Positions 62,690-64,000 of a stretch of 64,000 nt of DNA are shown in pieces. The stretch spans positions 3,013,001 through 3,077,000 of the forward strand of contig JAMWBK010000001.1 of assembly GCA_029953675.1 (NCBI GenBank). The letters are read 5' to 3'. Made by a program: the position numbers and the translations under genes. Position 1 is the stretch's first letter, and every line of letters begins with the position of its first letter. The notes below the pieces were generated by a model. The model was not told the DNA's origin. It searched no databases and saw only the letters and a program-made list of their open reading frames with translations. This stretch comes from Rhodosorus marinus. Taxonomy: Eukaryota > Rhodophyta > Stylonematophyceae > Stylonematales > Stylonemataceae.

Positions 62690-63528
62690 AATCGAGAACT
62701 TTGTGCAAAACCCAAAATTCTAAAAAACAACAGTCACGACCTCACCAAAGCATGGACCACCTGCTTCACCCGCCTCACTCCGTCCACATCCCTCCCTCCC
62801 ACTCGACCCTCTCGCAGTCGAGCACGAGATGCTCTCACCCCCTTCGCATAGAAAATTCCATTCGCCAGCCATGACAACCCCAAGACAGCTGTCAAAAAAG
62901 TTGCGACAACCTGTCCTAGTGTTGGATTTCAATGTGCTGGTGGAACTGCCGCGTTACGGCATACATTGTCATATAGGTTTGTTCCCGTCATCATCGAGTG
63001 CTTTGGCTTATCGAGTGCTTTGGCTTAGTTGATAGTGCAGGTTCTCGTTGGCTTCGTACGCTCTTTCGTAGCAACCCAGGGCGTCTTGAGAGCCTCCGTA
63101 GGGAGCTCTCTTCGACCCTATGGCGGTTCCAAAGCTGCTTTATTGTTGGACGCGCGTCATCAGCGGCTGGCTTCTCGCTTCTCAGGGTAGTTAGGGTCTG
63201 AAAAAACGGATGACGAACGTCACATGGAAAAAGAGGGTCCATCTGTTAAAAAGTCAAGCTGGAACGTCACGTGAAAAGTGTGTGGATGTGCTAAATGTGA
63301 AGCTGGAACTTTTCACCTCAAAGTGAAAAGTGTGAAAAGTGTGGATTACCTACTACATGAGCGTGTGTTTGGTTACTGTTTCTGCTGTCTCCTGGACAAT
63401 GATCTGAGCTCACACACCCCAATAAGTTTGCAGGTCCGAGGAAGTGCGATTATTTTTCTGGGAGCAGCAGACGAAGAATAGAAGAGCTTCAGTTTAGTTC
63501 TGTCTTAGGGCATAGCCTTAAGAGGAAA
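62690..63528. other. intergenic between divergent PEX4 and elongin C, with a retroelement relic
   Basis: A short frame from ATG 62870 (MTTPRQLSKKLRQPVLVLDF) runs into the relic at 62990 and may be a truncated gene or a chance frame. 63240-63345 has local repeats of GTGAAAAGTGTG. No other gene is seen. Confidence 0.4.
62990..63195 (+). mobile_element. non-LTR retrotransposon 3' relic (third, diverged subfamily)
   Basis: It encodes IECFGLVDSAGSRWLRTLFR, matching VIECFGFMDSVGSRWLREL at 6085-6140, then a diverged end (GRASSAAGFSLLRVVRV). A 17-bp word ATCGAGTGCTTTGGCTT is duplicated at its 5' end (62993 and 63010). Confidence 0.7.
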
Positions 63529-63944
63529 ATGGAAGGGGGTGATGTACCCCCGGGGTATGTTTGCCTTGTGAGCTGCGATAAGCATGAATTTCTGATCGAA
63601 CGAAAATATGCGGAGGTCTCGAAGCTGGTGAAGAGGACGCTGGAGAGTAAGGTCTCCCAGAACTGCCCTCGGGATGATTCACTTTCGGTTGTAAGTTCTA
63701 ATCGAATCACCGCATGTCTGCGTTCTTCATCTTGTTTCGCTATCTTGATCCAGGCGGGTTTGGCGAGGCATTATCCAGAAGAATTGAGCTCCCAACCGTT
63801 TCCAAAGAGTGCTTGCTGCTAGTTTGTCAGTTTTTCTATTACCGCATAAAGTACAAGGACGTACGGGGTCCCAAACCCGAGTTCGAGATTCCGCTGAAGG
63901 ATACTGTGGACCTGATGATGGCGAGCGATTTCCTTGATGCGTAG
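63529..63944 (+). CDS. ELOC: elongin C (SKP1-like BTB-fold ubiquitin ligase adaptor), two exons, 112 aa
   Basis: Exon 1 is 63529-63690 and exon 2 63768-63944. With acceptor GGCGAG|GCA the join is in phase 0 and gives 112 residues, the same length as human elongin C. The CCAG 20 bp upstream would shift the frame away from the family sequence. Landmarks are YVCLVSCDKHEFLIERKYA, RRIELPTVSKECLLLVCQFF, YYRIKYKD, FEIPLKDTVDLMMASDFLD. Elongin C links BC-box substrate receptors to Cullin-2/5 ligases and is also part of the elongin transcription elongation factor. The family's middle loop is rewritten here (SKVSQNCPRDDSLSV). Confidence 0.9.
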
Positions 63945-64000
63945 TCTACCAGCCATAGCCTACTTGAACTGGTTTAGTCCCTCTCTTTTTTGTTTTTGCA

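Noticed and set aside
62870-62990. Small gene divergent from PEX4
   Set aside because: The frame is only about 40 codons before it enters a retroelement relic, with no family match and no splice evidence.

Overview
This is nuclear DNA of a eukaryote. Protein genes are split by short GT-AG introns (about 70-210 bp), two intronless tRNA genes are present, and the recognisable proteins are conserved eukaryotic machinery: spliceosome PRP3, TFIIF-beta, eIF2-beta, NudC, an oligosaccharyltransferase Swp1/ribophorin-II subunit, the peroxisomal E2 PEX4 and elongin C. An M16 protease carries a twin-arginine N-terminus of the kind that targets proteins to the thylakoid lumen. That points to a photosynthetic, probably unicellular, alga; a red alga would fit, but the window does not prove it.

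Layout. 1-2 kb: PRP3. About 2.2-35 kb: a gene-poor, repeat-rich island. It holds one nearly intact non-LTR retrotransposon (15.4-18.6 kb) and at least a dozen 5'-truncated relics of related elements, foldback hairpins and dispersed repeats. Embedded in it is a duplicated pair of secreted-protein genes of no family I recognise. One is an 894-residue secreted protein, present twice (9.57-12.25 and 25.41-28.09 kb). The other is a small Cys-rich protein with a proline-rich ten-residue repeat, present as a decayed copy (13.4-14.2 kb), an intact copy (19.45-20.33 kb) and a 3' remnant (29.4-29.9 kb). Each 894-residue gene is followed by a Cys-rich copy on the opposite strand, so the duplicated unit looks like a convergent two-gene module.

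35.8-46.8 kb: a conserved gene block with a small hypothetical protein, a 12-exon M16 metallopeptidase, a class 3 lipase with an EF-hand, a PLP-dependent threonine dehydratase/serine racemase-like enzyme and an SPX-domain protein. 46.9-50.3 kb: non-coding, with foldback/MITE-like elements. 50.3-64 kb: a dense housekeeping block: secreted aspartic protease, tRNA-Ala, NudC, tRNA-Lys, TFIIF-beta, Swp1/ribophorin II, eIF2-beta, PEX4 and elongin C.

The housekeeping neighbours span splicing, transcription, translation, N-glycosylation, peroxisome import and ubiquitin ligation. I see no operon-like logic among them. The most notable unexplained content is the duplicated secreted module and its mosaic divergence, the small-RNA-precursor-like hairpins, and the repeat family that lies upstream of both 894-residue genes and also occurs as an orphan at 31 kb. 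All exon joins were worked out by eye from splice consensus, reading phase and family resemblance.
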